A stretch of DNA of 64,000 bases, from positions 1 through 64,000 of the forward strand of contig JAVTVY010018858.1 of the NCBI GenBank assembly GCA_036873755.1. Direction: 5' to 3'. The notes below the pieces were generated by a model. It ran no database searches. It was not told the origin of the DNA and saw only the letters and a program-made list of their open reading frames with translations. Made by a program: the position numbers and the translations under genes. Shown here piece after piece: positions 1 through 13,300 of the stretch; position 1 is the first letter of the stretch; each line of letters opens with the position of its first letter. The stretch comes from Hanleya hanleyi. Its lineage: Eukaryota; Mollusca; Polyplacophora; Lepidopleurida; Hanleyidae.

Positions 1-509
1 AATGATTTTCCGAGATTGGATTTAAAACTTCTTCAAAGTGCATTGTTTCTGTGTCTTATGTTGACGCGAAATTATCCTGGGGGAATTCCCAGTGCATTAA
101 CCTTGACCCCATACGTTTAGGAAATGTGATTGGTCAAAATAGGCCACGTGATCATCGCAGGTCTGTTTTGGCCCATGTGCTTTCTTCACTCCATCATATG
201 ACAAATTCAAATTCAAAAGTATATTTGGTTCACCTGGCGAACATTTATATGTTAAGATTGCGCGAGTATATATATCTGCTACTTCATAAATATAATAAAC
301 CCTGTCCGGAATGAAATCAGGTGTATTTATCGCTATTTGAAAAAAAATCTTCACTGTTGAGATGTATTTTCTCCCGACTAGCAGACAAAAATCTGTGAAA
401 GAGTTCTCTCCCTTCACGTGCACTTTGACATATACCAATGGCGGCATAACTTGACGAGTTAGTTAAGTTTTAGTTTGTGTTTTGGTCGTCGAAACTCAGT
501 TATTGAACA

Positions 510-671
510 ATGTCTGGACGTCGCGGCCGCCCAAGGAGTACTGGGAAGTCCCATAACAAATCTAGCTCGACGTATACTACAAAACGAGATGACGGGAATG
601 TGTCGGCACCAACTGAGACTGTGACAAACTTTGGAATCAGACATTTCTTTGCTCCACGTGCCGTTCATTGA
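510..671 (+). CDS. Small hypothetical ORF with a PIP-box-like C-terminus (53 aa)
   Basis: An ATG-to-TGA ORF that starts MSGRRGRPRSTGKSHNKSSS. The basic N-terminus and the end NFGIRHFFAPR resemble a PCNA-interacting (PIP) box, in the form N-x-x-I-x-x-F-F followed by a basic residue. It lies in what should be an SCLY intron, on the opposite strand. I do not recognise a full family. It could be the first exon of a nested gene, a transposon-derived fragment or chance. Confidence 0.25.
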   Translation: MSGRRGRPRSTGKSHNKSSSTYTTKRDDGNVSAPTETVTNFGIRHFFAPRAVH

Positions 672-1237
672 CTCGGAGGCATTTATTCCTACAATTAACT
701 CCTAGGTGAATTTACAGACTGTCCACTTAAAGTAAGTCAATAGCTTTGGTGGTTATAATGATGAATTGCATTGTACTAACTGCAATTAAAGTACAATTTA
801 TGAACAACAAAGCTGATTGAAAATAAAAACAAAACACAAAAACATCATGAATGGTTGCAAGCCTGGAAATAGGCACCAGTCAAATTTGAAATCACCCCTG
901 TGAATAAAGTGGTACGGTTCAGTTTACTCTTACTATATAGGCCAAAGGTTAATCCATGATTATACCAAAAAGGGTGGTCAATATGACAGGCACCTATTTC
1001 CAGACATGGACTGAAGATGTTGATTGCAACTTGGTTTTATACTTCAAAATTTTGGTTAGAAATGATGAATAGTTGGACATAAAATATACCTTCAAAAGGG
1101 TCCAAAATCGCTTAGAATCAATCTCCGGGCGTCTGGGGGCTCCGGCGGCCCCCGGACCCCCGGCCTAAAAAAATTTTCGCCTCGCTTCGCTCGCAAAAAT
1201 ACAGGGGGTGCCCAAATTACGGTAATATAAAGCCCTG
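672..1237. other. Non-coding stretch with a foldback and a GC-rich repeat
   Basis: Contains a loose inverted repeat (CTGGAAATAGGCACC near 863 and GGCACCTATTTCCAG near 989). At about 1120-1215 there is a GC-rich block rich in CCGG/CCCCCGG followed by TTTTCGCCTCGCTTCGCTCG. The last motif recurs on the opposite strand near 16868, so it is an interspersed repeat end. No gene is seen. Confidence 0.5.
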
Positions 1238-1313
1238 AACACCTGTCTCATTATTGGCCATCATTAAGGTGATCATACAGGTGTTAGGTCTGATAGCTGA
1301 TATAATGTCATCA
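1238..1313 (-). repeat. Partial duplicate of SCLY exon 6 in the downstream intron
   Basis: About 76 bp that match 1326-1401 (the 3' half of SCLY exon 6) at a constant 88 bp offset with only a few differences. Read on the minus strand it still encodes [19 protein letters not shown] and NNETGV. It lacks its own acceptor, and the donor is replaced by GTTCAGGG, so it should be intronic and silent. It is a recent short tandem duplication. Confidence 0.88.
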
Positions 1314-1319
1314 CCTCAC

Positions 1320-4300
1320 CTGTATAACACCTGTCTCATTATTGGCCATCATCAAGGTGATCATACAGGTGTTAGGTCTGATAGCTGATATGATGTCATC
1401 AACTTCCACGCTTCCTGTTCTTTTAGAAGCTGATACATAGGTCACTTCTGTAAGAAAACAGATCAAATCTATTAAGCTTGTGGGAAGATTTCTTAAGTTT
1501 TCATTTATCAAAATGCATGTAAATCACTTTGGAACAATTCCCACCATCATGTAGTTGAAGAATGGGGAAGTAATTTGAGCTGATCTGTGAGAGTTTAACT
1601 TTTTATTCTCTTAGATAAACTTCTGCATATATATTTCCATTTAGGTGTAATATTTTATGTGCCTGTATACAGACTGATGTGTGACAGTAGATAATGATGT
1701 GTGACAGTATGCAGACTAACAATGTGTGACACAGCATGCAAGGCTGACAATGTTTGACACAGTATACAGATTGATGTGTGAGAGAGTAGCTAATGACATG
1801 TGACACAGCATGCAGACTGATGATGTGTGACACAGCATGCAAGGCTGACACTGTGTGACACAGTATACAGGAGTGAGTGAGTGTGACATAGTAGGCAGAC
1901 TGATGTGTCACAGAGTAGGCTAGCTAATGATGTGTGACACAGTATGCAGACTGACGACGTGTGACACAGCATGCAAGGCTGACAATGCGTGATGCAGTAT
2001 ACAGACTGATGATGCGTGACACAGTAGGCAGGCTGATGTGTGGCACAGCATGCAGGCTGATGTGTGACAGAGTAGCTAATGATGTGTGAGACAGTATGCA
2101 GACTGATGATGCATGACACAGCGTGCAAGGCTGACAATGTGTGGACACAGTATATAGACTGATGTGTGACATAGTAGATAGGCTGATGTGTGACACAGTA
2201 TGCAGGCTGATATGTGACAGTAGCTATGATGTGTAACAGTATGCAGACTGACGATGTGTGACACAGCATGCAAGGCTGACAATGTGTGACACAGTATACA
2301 GACTGATGATGTGACACAGTAAGCAGGCTGATGATGTGACAGTATATGCAAGGCTGACAATGTGTGACAGTATACAGACTGATGATGTGTGACACAGTAT
2401 ATGCAAGGCTGACTGTGTGACAGAATACAGACTGATGATGTGTGACACAGTATATGCAAGGCTGACAATGTGTGACACAGTATAGACTGATGATGTGTGA
2501 CAGTATATGCAAGGCTGACAATGTGTGGCACAGTATACAGACTGATGATGTGTGACACAGTATATGCAAGGCTGACAATGTGTGACACAGTATACAGACT
2601 GATGATGTGTGACACAGTATATGCAAGGCTGACAATGTGTGACACAGTATACAGACTGATGATGTGTGACACAGTAGGCAGGCTGATGATGTGTGGCACA
2701 GTATGCAAGTCGATATGTGACAGTAGCTAATGATGTGTGACACAGTATGCAGACTGATGATACGTGACACAGCATGCAAGGCTGACAATGTGTGACACAG
2801 TATACAGACTGATGATGTGTGACATAACAGGTAGGCTGATGTGTGACACAGTATGCAGGCTGAAGTGTGACAGTAGCTAATTATGTGTGACAGTATGCAG
2901 ACTGACGATGTGTGAGACAGCATGCAAGGCTGACAATGTGTGACACAGTATACAGACTGATGATGTGTGACACAGTAGGCAGGCTGACAATGTGTGACAC
3001 AGTATACAGACTGATGATGCGCAACACAGAATATGGGCTGAAGATGTGTGACACAGTATGGGCTGACAGTGTGTGAGACAGCATGCAAGGCTGACAATGT
3101 GTGACACAGTATACAGACTGATGATGTGTGACACAGTAGGCAGGCTGACAATGTGTGACACAGTATACAGACTGATGATGCGCAACACAGAATATGGGCT
3201 GAAGATGTGTGACACAGTATGGGCTGACAGTGTGCGGCAGCAAGTAGACTGACAATGTGCGACACTATACTGTTTTTTTGCCTTGGAAGTACAAATAAAT
3301 CAACCCAACATCGCCACAAAGAGTTAACATAGGAGAGCCGCAATTTTGATGATTTTCAGTGATATGCAGTATCACGGCCTCTCGCAAAACTCCCATGATT
3401 CATTGGGCCACCTTTGGCGGTTCGACACAGAATGCTGGAGTTGCATTCGCGGCAGTTTGAGTCATTTCCTGACCTTCCAAAATTGTGTCCCTTTGCAGTT
3501 CATCAGTTCCCGCTAGGGGTCGATGTTTTCAACTGGATGCACTTATATACGGATAACCTGCCGTCGATGATACTGAATACATCGTTGGACACTTCTAGTT
3601 TTATGGACTTCTGATAATAAGGATTAGATATCTAATCTATTTAAATGACTAAATAAACATGGACGAGTCTGTCAACATGACAAAGTATAACTGGTCTGGA
3701 CTAGGAAAGAATAAACCAGAAAGAATGTTCTCCTGTATTCTTCATTTAATCCTAAAAACATTGAACACAGAATGAAGCGCTGTAATAATGAAGGACTTAC
3801 CTGCCACCCCTTCATCCTCAAAATGGGAGAGGACCAGTTTAACAGAATCATGTTCAAGGTTGGAGGTGATGAAATGCGGTAAAGTTTTCTGCCCTGAGCT
3901 GATGTTGACCTTCCAGTAATACTTCACCGCAGACCAGAACACCATGTTATTAGCCTGTGTCAAGACAAAACAGTCGCATAAAACATTCATCAAACCTTTG
4001 GGCAACATAAAATAGCATAATGCTCAACTAGGAATCATTTTTATGGGCCCTTATTCAATCTATTACTGATGGTTATTTAGATTAAAATGGATGGATGGGG
4101 TATTCATGAATGATTGTCCCAACAGATGAGAATGAAATAAATGTCTCCAATTTCGGTACTTTCACAACATCAATGTGAATATTCGACTACTATTATCAGT
4201 TTCTGATTCAAGTTGCAGCTTGGCTGGTAATTAATTGAATTTCTAGAGAATTTGTCATCTTACCTCAGTTCCTCCAGAGGTGAATATGATGTCTGAAAAC

Positions 4301-7300
4301 AAATAAATTATCTTAAGTTTGGACAGTTAACAAGGGTAACACAAGTATTTGAATAATATTACTAAATACAAAATTTTGCACATGTGAATGGGGTTATTAA
4401 TAGGAAAGACAGTACATGTATCAGTAGCATGGTTTGGACTTTGGGGGAAAAGAGTATGATTATCTGGCATTGTAGCAACATCTTAATGTGGAACATACAT
4501 ACCATTGGCTTGTCCACCTAGCATGGTAGCAACAGTATGTTGGGCTATGCATACCATCGGCTTGTCCACCTAGCATTGTAGGAACATTAACATGGGCTAT
4601 ATACATACCATGGGGTTGTCCACTTACATGCAGCATTGCAGCACTTCTATCCTGAGCTCTACATACCATCTGCTTGTTACACTAGCATTATTAGCAGCCT
4701 TATCTTGAGCAATACATACCATTCACTTGTCCACCTAACATTGTAGTAACATTAGCTTGAGCTATATACCATTGCCTGGCTTAATTGTCCACCTGTCATT
4801 ATAGCAAGATTAGCTTGACATTTCACAATGTAGGAATATAATTAAATTATAATTTATCCCTGAAGATGACTGAGATTATTAGTCGAAACATTGTATCTTG
4901 GAATATACATATCCAAAATTCACTCGTTATCGCGGCGATATGCCGTGTACTTGTGAAATAGATTGAATTAGCGAGCTGTTCCCAACTGGACTCGGTAGCT
5001 CAGTTGGTAACTTGGTAGAGCAGTGGGACGGTATCCCCTAAGTCGTGAGTTCGATTTGGCAGGGTGTTTCACAATGTAGGAATATAATTAAAAGATTAGC
5101 TAGAGCTGTACATATTATTGGCTTGTCCACCTAACATTATAGCAACATTAGCTTGAGCTATACATATTATTGGCTTGTCCACCTGGTATTGTATCAACAT
5201 TAGCTTAAGCTATACATATTATTGGCTTGTCCACCTAACATTATAGCAACATTAGCTTGAGCTATACATACCATTGGCTTGGCCACCTGGCATTGTAGCA
5301 ACGTCCTATTGGGCTAAACATTATGGCTTGGCCGCCACATGGCATTGTAGCAACATTAGCTACATTTTTCAGATAATGTAATTCCAAAATAATGAAAATA
5401 CTTTGATAACATTATCTTGGGCTATACATACCATTGGCTTGTCCACCTAACATTATACATGTAGCAACATTAGCTTGAGCTATACATACCATTGGCTTGT
5501 CCACCCAAGATTGTAGCAGCATTATGGCTATATTCACCACTGGTTTGTTCATCTAGCATTATAGCAATATCATCCACATGTGGCTACATTTACCATTGGT
5601 TTGTCCACCAAACATTGCAAAAAATATCAAATTGGGCGATATGTACCATTGGCTTGTCCACCCAACATTGTAGCGATGTTCTTTCGGGCCTCAGCGATGA
5701 TGGCTTTCGCTTTGACTCCTAAAATCAATAATTAAAAAAGAGTAGTTACTATAAAATCCGGAAATAAAGGTTACAAAATGGTAATCAACAACAGGAACAT
5801 GACAATAATGGTAGGTGAACTGTAGGCTCCAATTCCTTAGTTGTTATACATGTACACGTAAGTTCCCCGCCAGTAAAAACATTTGTGTCCAGAGTGGTAA
5901 GGTACCATAACGGTGACTTCGTCTTCATCGTAACGGTAGTACTGTACCATTATAGTACCGGAGCGGGCCTTTGATGATTGTGTGTCTGTTCCGGTACCAC
6001 TATGGTACCATTACGGTGAAGACATAGTCACCGCTGTGGTACCATACCACTCTGGGCACTTATTTGAGTATGTCATGATATATATGTTGGAAAAGTGAAA
6101 GCCTAAAATAGCCAATTTGTCAGATCACAGTCACCTTTTGCCGTTAATTAGACTGCAAAAAAGAGCAATATGAAAAATTTGAAAATCAATTTTCCTATTT
6201 CTAAGCTTAAACTTACCTTCACATACTTTTTGCTATCGTGTTCTTACGCGATTGCCTAATTGTAATATATTACCACAGAATAAAAATAGTCCCTGTACTG
6301 CCCCAATGCCCATGCGCGAGTACCCAGATCCCACGTGACCGACCACGTCACTTCCTTCTTCCCCATTCAACGCAGTGTGAATAACCCATCAGCGGGGAGG
6401 CTGGGAGGGCCATCACAGTATGTGAAGGTAAGTTTAAGCTTAGAAATAGGAAAATTGATTTTCAAATTTTTCATATTTCTTGCGCTGTTAAACTTACCTT
6501 CACATACTTTTTGCTAGAATACCATAGCAGGACGGAGGGAATGAGTGGTCGGAAACAAAAGGATCCCGAGCATAAGCGAAGGGGAGTACAGGAGTCAGCG
6601 AAGTAATCAAAGACCATAAATGTATAATAATGACGATACGGTCCTTGATATACTCATCCGGCCTATAGTAACTACAGGCCCAGTGAATAAAGCTGACATA
6701 CACTAGACCCATAAATCTCACCCCCCCCCCCCTTCTTTTGAAAAATTGGGGAGAGCAAGATTACTTACCAAATTACAAAATGGTAAAACCACAAGAAGGT
6801 CTAGTGCATAGAGCAGGCATGGGAATTGTAACCACAGGAAAGTGTAAAATCTACTTCAAAAAAGGTCTGAAATTTCAACATTTGATAAAAGTCTGCAATC
6901 AGCCTTATTGAAGAAAATTTCCATGCCAGATAGATATGGACGAGTGACCAGCAGCCTGGGCACCACAACGGTCCCAGGGTGTAGCAATCCCGTCTTAACA
7001 ACATCCAATCCCATAGGTGGTGACAAACAAACGTATCGCAAACCTCCAGATACGGTCCTAAAACGTCGTCCACAGTCTCCAAAGGAAACAGGATGTCAGT
7101 ACAGCCCTGAACTGATGAAGCAATACCAACGAGAGTGAAATAGCCTCCGCAGGTACGTCCGTGTACGCCAAACGAGAAGTTAGGAAAGCTAGGAAGAACA
7201 TATATAATATTTCCTGCTAGAAGAGGGACCGAAACCGGCATCGTACAAAACAAAACACGTGTTTGTACGAGAGCTCTCTAATCAGGGCCCATAACTCTGC

Positions 7301-10300
7301 CATGATTTCAATTATAGACTGCAGAACAGAGTCGGTAGACGGACTCCGGAAAAAGCCATAAGGAGACATAAACCAAAGACAAATCCGTAAGAGTAGAACC
7401 TGTAGATATGCCGGGATGACGAAATCCGGTTCATACTCCATGAATCACACGACAGTGCATAAAATAGCGAAGTCTGGGGGAAAAAATGACTAGGTGTTAG
7501 AGCCCATCAGCTGCACTAAGACCTAGACAATAGTTTCCCGTGAAGTATCAGCCAAACTCCAGCGGTAACAAGCTACCAGACTGCAGGAATATAAAAACAT
7601 AAGTCATCTATGATCACAGAAGGTTATAATTAGATGTCATACATGTAGACTGAAAAACACTCCTGAAAACGATACAGCGCCCAAACCAGCTCCGGAACTG
7701 CAACGTCTGGAGTGAATCTCAGTACCCATCGGAAAGCGACGGGTGAACAAACGACTCCATGCAACCATCATACTCCAGGGAGTGGAAGAAAAATTACGTG
7801 GAACGATGGGATGACACCTGAACAACCCGAGAGATCGTTCTAGAAGAAAAGCTGGCAGAAGGAGTAGCAGCGGCCGAGGAATGAGTCCTTCAGCCAGATT
7901 ACGCCCAAACGTACGCAAAACGCTGCCAAGACAGGTGGAATCGTAGTATGAGAAATAACAATCAGAAACAAAAAGTCGCTGAAATTACTCATAAATGAAG
8001 CATTCTACGAGTATAACAGTCACCCGGTCGTAAGAACCTGATAGAGAGTCCGACATACCGGAAACGTGATAAACTCGTAGCGACGATCCCTAAAAGCAGG
8101 AGCAACAGGGGAAACAAAACACAGTTCCCCGTGCTTGTTATGAAGGACAAAAGCTATGATAATGTCTGACACAACACAAGCGTAGGTTATTGAGAATTAG
8201 TTGACTTCCGCTGTAACGAGAGGAGTGTCAATTCTCGAACCAAAAATGTTCTCCAGCCCTCCTCGACGCAGTCTTACAAGACTGGCTGAGACGGAGGAAG
8301 AAACACCGGTCAAAAAGTTCTCCGATAAAAGTAGTGCAGTACCGGTGAGATTTGACCTCCAAAAACGATATAGGTGCGTACTGGGCCGAACACAACAACG
8401 CCACCGCAAAGATACCTCAGTGTCGGAAGAAAAGAACAGCAACACTACCGCCGGAATGAAGGCTCTTCCATCTATTCATCCACTAGAAGAGGAAAATAGA
8501 TTCTGTGCTTACACTGCAGGTAATACAGAAACTGAAAAAGTCCGGGGTAGCTCGGTAAGTGACAAAGGTCATGGAAACCGAAGGAGTATCCTTCAGCATA
8601 CAAACCCGTACATGTTGCTGAACTACTCCACAGCAAACTGAAGGAAACGATGACGAAGCGACGCAGCCTCATACACCACTCTGGATACTCACGTAAAAGA
8701 CGGAACCGACCAGGTCAGTCAAATCCGAATTAGCCCTCCTCGTATAGGAAGAACGGAAATGAGGAAGCCAGGAGTAGTGTATAGCAGCGACAGGGAAGTA
8801 ACCTCAAGAAGAATAGCTAGAACGTAGTTTCTTCTAGTCACGTAACATCGAAGATGGTGTCCCCAAGCCGCGGTGTTAGACTACGTCGCCAAGAAGTCAG
8901 TCATCAATTCCACATTCTCTACCAGAAGTAAAGAAGATAAGGGAATGCGATTAAACATGAAAGGGTTCGAAGAAGCCAATCCGTGTTAAGCAGAATCAGA
9001 TAACTAGTTCTGATGTTACTGACCGGAGTAATCGCAAACCCATGACGATCTGTGCATGCAAGAAGGCGAGTCGAAACAGGTCTTCCTAAAAGGTTCACTA
9101 AAGCACAGTCGAAGTGGAATACGAAGAGGATCAACCAAAATCCGCGAGGGAAGAAACCGTAGAAAATCTCTCCTCGTTTCATTAAGATGACCAACTCGGG
9201 GAGCATTGTCAGAATTTTTGGAGTATAGATGAGACGTACAACTAGTTGAACGAAACAAACCCAAAACGTTTGGATCAAACGAATCGATCCAAATTCTGAC
9301 AAAAAAACCCATATCCGGTGATGATGCTCCCATGACGCAACAGCAACACCCAACCCTCACGGCCTACATAAATCATATGGGTCAACGAGGAACCGGCAAG
9401 GACGGTAAAGGAAAGCGCATGCGCGACCCTCGTTAAAACCCCAAGATAAATGTAAAACTGACCGGATGACCCGGATGAGGCTGTGACACTACAAAATGAG
9501 TTATATTCCGGAGTGGAATAGAATTCATAGTGTCTAGCTGCAAAATAATACAACAATGTATCAACTTCCAAGTTGATAAAAGTTGTAGACAAGAAAGAAT
9601 GCTCTATGTAAGATAGGCAGAACTTCAGGCAGCTAGATATACGAATAAACCACCAGTGATCTCGGAACGGTAATAATAAAAATAGACCGAAGTACCGTTA
9701 TAAAGGTTTTATACGAAACGTATAAAAACTAAACAGACGAGACACAGAGGTGGAAATTCGTCAAAGCGGAAACCGTTGAAGCAAATAATGGAGTGAAATA
9801 TCCTAATGCATAAACAGTTCCGTAGTGACCAACGTAAGCGTTTGCACGGTCGAAACCAATACGTAAAACGTATACGATGATCAGATGTCTTCACAACTTA
9901 CGATAGTAAGTTAAAGAGTGAACGAACGGAAATAACAAGTGCCCCAGGGGCTATAACCGACGAGCACAAATTGAAGACGAGTTACTCTCAATAGCTGCGT
10001 AATTATCACCAAAAAGTTGATAAAATGGATCAGCAACATCATGGTGACATAATCTGTACTTCCTCACCGGACGTGACAGAAACTGTTGAGAGTTAGCCGG
10101 CCTAACTGGGTATTTAGGCCGGAGACGCAGATGCACGACAACCAGTGCCTGAAAAGGATAGGATAAAAACGATACCCTATGCCTAACAGGACCGAAATGG
10201 AAGATAAGATCTGCATAACCGGAAGTAGTCGAATGTGATGTCAGACCAGACTGACTGATAACATTCAACGTTGCCGGACGTGGAGAAGCAACCGAGACAA

Positions 10301-13300
10301 TAGCATACGATGAACCCTGTAGCGCCACCCCTCCCTTTCTTCCGTAACGGGGGGATACAAGGCGGAGTAGGCCAGTTATTCTTATCGTAGAATAAACAGC
10401 CCGATAAAGTAGGCATTTATTCTTTATCGTAGAATAAATAGCTCGGTGATACATCGTATCATGTCAGTAAAATCGGAAGCTGATGCCACGTAAATTGAAA
10501 CATGCGCCGCAGATAGCTAGGCCGCAACTGCGGGCATGTAACCTTAACTTCCACGTCTCAGAATCGGTGCGTGGTACATACGTTGAATACCTCACGGACT
10601 GACGAGAACGTAAGAAACACCCGTAGAGTGGGACATAACATGATAAGTCACACGACGAGGTACATAAGTGGAAGTAACTGCAGCCGTAGACGAAGCTTCC
10701 ACAGAAACAAAAGTGGAAGACCCGTGATATAACGATGATACCGGAAGGTATGTAGATACCGGGAGGTACAACGTTAATGGTTGCACCATCCGATGAAATC
10801 GGAATAAACGCATACCGAAAGACGGGCCTACGTTGTTCCAGTACCGGTTTAACAGAATGAGGGGGCGCTGACGATGTAATACGTAGCAGAGCCCTCGATA
10901 AGTTCAGCACATTCAATAAAGAACGGCGAATTTCTGTAAACCGCAGCCCCCACAATTCACCTCAGCAATTCTTTGCCGAGGTAAATGCCGTGGCACAATC
11001 AGTTCACCTCCGCAATATTTACATGGAATATTTATTATTGCCGAGGTGACCTTTCTGAATTGTGAGGGCTGAAAACCGGAACCTGGAGTAATAACGACCG
11101 AGTGGTGTTATTACGTGTAGGTGCAATAGTAAAGGTAGCTTGCGCTAGCACAGAAGCTTAAGTACCATTACAAAACGACAATACCGCAAAGTATGTAGAT
11201 ATTGGAAGGTATGACGTTAATGATTGCACGATGCATAAGTAAAGGTAGGTTGCGCTGTAGTAGATGCGGCAGTACCGTTACTAATACAACAATGATACCT
11301 GAGGGTGTGAAGATCCCGTATGGTATAATGTTGTTGGTTGCATATGAGTGTCCGATAAAATCGGACGTGACGTACGTCGTAGATTGATATTGTATATCAG
11401 TCGATGCATAAGTAAAGGTAGGTTGCGCAGATGCTGCAGTACCATTACTAATACAACAATGATACCTGAGGGTGTGAAGATCCCGTATGGTATGATGTTG
11501 TTGGTTGCATATGAGTGTCCGACGTAGGTTGATATTGTATATCAGATGGTGCATAAGTAATGGTAGGTTGCGCCAATGCTGCAGTACCAATACTTTGCAT
11601 GCATCTATCCACAGTGGCTGGGATAGATGCAGATTGATATAGAATATCAGTAGATGCACAAGTAAAGGTAGGTTGCGCCAATGCTGCAGTACCAATACTT
11701 GACGAAACTACCGGCATGTAACAAGATACAGTAGGGTAATTCGAATGCATATATCTATCCACAGAGGCTGGGATAGACGCAGACCGTGCGGGTCTACGAT
11801 AATCCGGTCCCGATATGACAGACTGTGAAGGTCCTGACTTTAGCAGATGAACAGGCGCCCTCGATAAATTCGGCACGTTCCTTAATAGGGAACGGCTATA
11901 GTCTACATAATCGGGGGCCGGATTATTACCAACAGATGTGTTTATAGATGCAGCAGTCGTCGGAAACGAACTGCGCTGATTGGTTGTTAATTTATGTAAT
12001 GACGAATCCTAACAGGGACATTAGTCACAAACTCCGAACTTACCATTCCGTATTGAGAGCCCGATGTCGGAATTGACGTCGTGGTTGAAAGGTCCAAGGT
12101 GGCCGTCAAGGTGAAGGTCGTCTGATTGTTGACATGACGACCGCCATCTTGTTCCCCCAACCCGGCCGTAACAATATCGGAATTAGTGGGTGGTGGAGAT
12201 ACATTAACAACCTCCGGAAAATTAACGCGAGCCGAAAGAGCCGAAATGGAATTCGCAACGGACATTACTACCGAGCCTTGTATCTCCGACCCATTCCCGA
12301 AAGACTGAGGCGGAGATACGACCAAATTCTCGGCCCCGGTAAAGCCGGGCGGCGGCATAATTTCACCAGCATATGAGCCGACAAGATACTCTAAAATATA
12401 TTGTCGGGCCACGTTTCACATTCATCACACTTTGCGTACTGGTCGCACCAAACCCCCCGGCACGGAGGACAGGCGGAATGGGGATCTGTAGTCGGTTTGG
12501 ACTTCTCACAAACAATACAGAAAACGGACGCCATGTTGGTTTTTATTTGATTCTCTCTTTGATACTCCCTGATGCGTTGACGAAATCCAGGCCAGTAATC
12601 ACACAGAATCACAGTAAATCCCACGTATACAACAGGTAAATATCCCAGGTAAACAGCCAAGGTAAATATCCAGGTAAAGACGTAGGTAATCCGAGGTAAT
12701 CCAATGTAGAAGTTTAACTTTTTTCCAAGACACAAAGAACAACGACTCCTCCACTACGAGTTGCAATGGGAAGAAAGAAGTGACGTGGTCGGTCACGTGG
12801 GATCTGGGTACTCGCGCATGGGCATTGGGGCAGTACAGGGACTATTTTTATTCTGTGGTAATATATTACAATTAGGCAATCGCGTAAGAACACGATAGCA
12901 AAAAGTATGTGAAGGTAAGTTTAACAGCGCAAGAAATAAGAGTTATTTCTTTAAGCAACAAATATGATCATTCAGCTCCTTTGTTTGCAAAGCTGAAACT
13001 GCTGACCCTAAACGACATTAATTCTGACCTTACTCTATGCCTTGCCCACAAATTTCTCTACCACCCTTTCCTTTTACCGTCTGAATTCCGATCCTACTTC
13101 ACGAGATTGAAAGAAATACACCAGTACCACACTCGTGGCCATGATCTTGACCTATATAGACCCTTTTATCGTACTGACCTTAGTCTGTACACTCCTAAAA
13201 TAAAGGGGCCAAACGAGTGGAATAAATTACCCTCGGAACTGAAACAATGCAAATCTATTTCTCTTTTTAAATCTAAGATACAAACATATTTATTGCAAAA

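Larger units (their letters stand above)
4450..5646 (-). repeat. Tandem array derived from the 3' edge of SCLY exon 3 plus its splice donor
   Basis: About 15 degenerate copies at roughly 50-55 bp spacing. Each reads, on the minus strand, as a version of ACAATGTTAGGTGGACAAGC (encoding ATMLGGQA) followed by CAATG and then a GTATGT- or GTACAT-like donor. The true exon 3 end sits at the upper border (5647-5690). Copies are visible near 4501, 4553, 4608, 4666, 4718, 4766, 5108, 5168, 5218, 5268, 5318, 5428, 5488, 5538 and 5588. The array is interrupted by the hammerhead/tRNA-like insert at 4821-5092. It grew from the exon-intron boundary into the downstream intron. Confidence 0.88.
6170..12938 (-). 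mobile_element. Degenerate DIRS-type tyrosine-recombinase retroelement (about 6.8 kb)
   Basis: Bounded by inverted terminal repeats: 6210-6355 matches the complement of 12778-12921 almost without change. Next to the left repeat lies an internal complementary region (6418-6516) that is the complement of the left terminus joined to the complement of the right terminus, the hallmark of DIRS elements. No target duplication is present: the LINE sequence GAGCAAT continues directly with AAGAG. Coding sense is minus, with a gag-like zinc motif near the right end. I cannot identify intact RT/RNase H or recombinase; the interior has only short broken frames, so this copy looks dead. Confidence 0.82.

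Noticed and set aside
1790..3343. 517-aa minus-strand frame rich in Cys, His, Ser, and its shorter relatives
   Set aside because: It is a by-product of the minisatellite whose unit lacks stops in several frames. It lies within an SCLY intron and has no start context, domain or splice support.
4993..5058. A functional tRNA gene
   Set aside because: It has an 8-nt internal duplication, poor anticodon and acceptor stems, and lies within a repeat unit; better read as a tRNA-derived or tRNA-like SINE part.
6801..9592. DIRS reverse transcriptase or recombinase domains on the minus strand
   Set aside because: Position predicts them, but none of the short frames shows a catalytic motif I can defend, so no domain was called.
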